In this document: positions 31,702 through 32,387 of the stretch, piece after piece
How positions within the stretch are numbered: the first letter of the stretch is position 1
How the letters are laid out: every line of letters starts with the position of its first letter
Assembly: GCA_037176905.1 (NCBI GenBank)
Contig: JBBBWG010021334.1
Coordinates: 1 to 32,387 of the forward strand
DNA from: Azolla pinnata
Lineage: Eukaryota; Streptophyta; Polypodiopsida; Salviniales; Salviniaceae
Length of the DNA: 32,387 bases
Direction: 5' to 3'
Position numbers and translations under genes: made by a program
Notes under the pieces: generated by a model
What the model was told of the DNA's origin: nothing
Seen by the model: only the letters and a program-made list of their open reading frames with translations
Databases searched by the model: none

Positions 31702-32387
31702 TTCGACCTATACGCAATGTAACACTATTGTTTTTGGAACAGGCCCTTCTAAAGTGGGAGCGGATTCTGTACAGCAATAGCAGAGACGCATCATATTCAC
31801 AGCTGATAAATTGGGACGGCGATTATTCAACTTAATAGTCGATGTTTGCTAACTTTTTTTGTTGTTGCGGAAATCACAAATATTTGTTGTAGTTCATGCT
31901 ACACCTGTTGTATATCCAACCTGAGTGCTCTCTACTCTACTCTTTGATTGTCTGCCATTCTTTTTGTACTGTCTGTCAAATCATCGCTTGTTGATGTTTA
32001 CAGTTAACCATTCTCACTATCCCCTTCTATGGGCATAATGCATTAACAACTCTTTGTGTATATATGGAGAAATAGAACTGCTATACAATCATTGACTGTC
32101 AAGACAGCATTGAAGTGTCTGTCCTCTTGGGAAAAAATACTGGCAGTAAAGGCTCATATCTCTTTGTCTGCTATAAGAAGTGAAACCCACTGATTTTGGG
32201 TTTGGGCAACATGTAAAGTTTTGATAGGAAACCTTGAAGTGGAGGATATGAAGAGGTTTGATAGACTGAATAAGAAGATATGTTTATTACCCTAAATATA
32301 ACATTGGGTAATGGCAAGGGCTTGCTGATTTTAGCCAGAGACATAGGGTTGGAAAATTGCATGCAACTAATTGCTCGCTTAGCTCCT
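31702..32387 (+). other. eIF4G 3' untranslated region and downstream spacer
   Basis: Begins directly after the TAG at 31699-31701. No canonical AATAAA was placed with confidence; the T-rich, TGT-containing stretch around 31850-31990 is the most likely poly(A) zone. From about 32040 to the end no gene is recognised. Confidence 0.4.

Overview
The window is nuclear DNA from a land plant, most likely a fern or another spore-bearing plant. The evidence is introns with plant-type splice sites, a plant-type eIF4G, and a cluster of very long PLS-class pentatricopeptide repeat (PPR) genes of the kind expanded in spore-bearing plants. It also has interstitial TTTAGGG-like repeats and many simple and tandem repeats. 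It is an assembled scaffold with one 100-base gap (19343-19442).

Layout. 1-2100: no convincing gene; several tandem or direct duplications. 2112-2726 (-): intronless TIM23, the inner-membrane protein import channel subunit. 4185-4764 (-): last two exons of a YVH1/DUSP12-like gene (zinc-binding half only; the phosphatase half was not found). 4765-7188: mostly non-coding, with satellite-like repeats and one unexplained candidate exon. 7189-19008 (-): three head-to-tail PPR genes, called here PPR-A (7189-10505), PPR-B (11199-15828) and PPR-C (17032-19008). 19443-19760: an orphan reading frame beside the gap. 21585-31701 (+): eIF4G, about 14 exons, filling the right third.

The three PPR genes are paralogues built from L-S-P triplets (7, 10 and 5 triplets plus a terminal L2-S2-E region). 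Residues 5 and last of their P and S motifs predict nearly the same RNA target. Only PPR-A keeps a DYW deaminase-like domain, and its catalytic Glu is replaced by Val. PPR-B and PPR-C stop in or just after the E2 region. PPR-B is the most unusual gene: its first exon and the start of its second join in frame to make a PDF motif, the C-terminal motif of organellar single-stranded DNA-binding (OSB) proteins. It therefore reads as a PDF-PPR fusion. The intron that splits the PDF motif is filled by a 70-bp tandem satellite.

The eIF4G gene has the plant N-terminus, an eIF4E-binding motif, MIF4G and MA3. It then continues into a W2-like third HEAT domain, which flowering-plant eIF4G is generally described as lacking. 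The next-to-last exon shows a frame problem that a downstream splice acceptor would repair.

Exon boundaries were read by eye from splice motifs, phase and family similarity. They have not been tested against transcripts.
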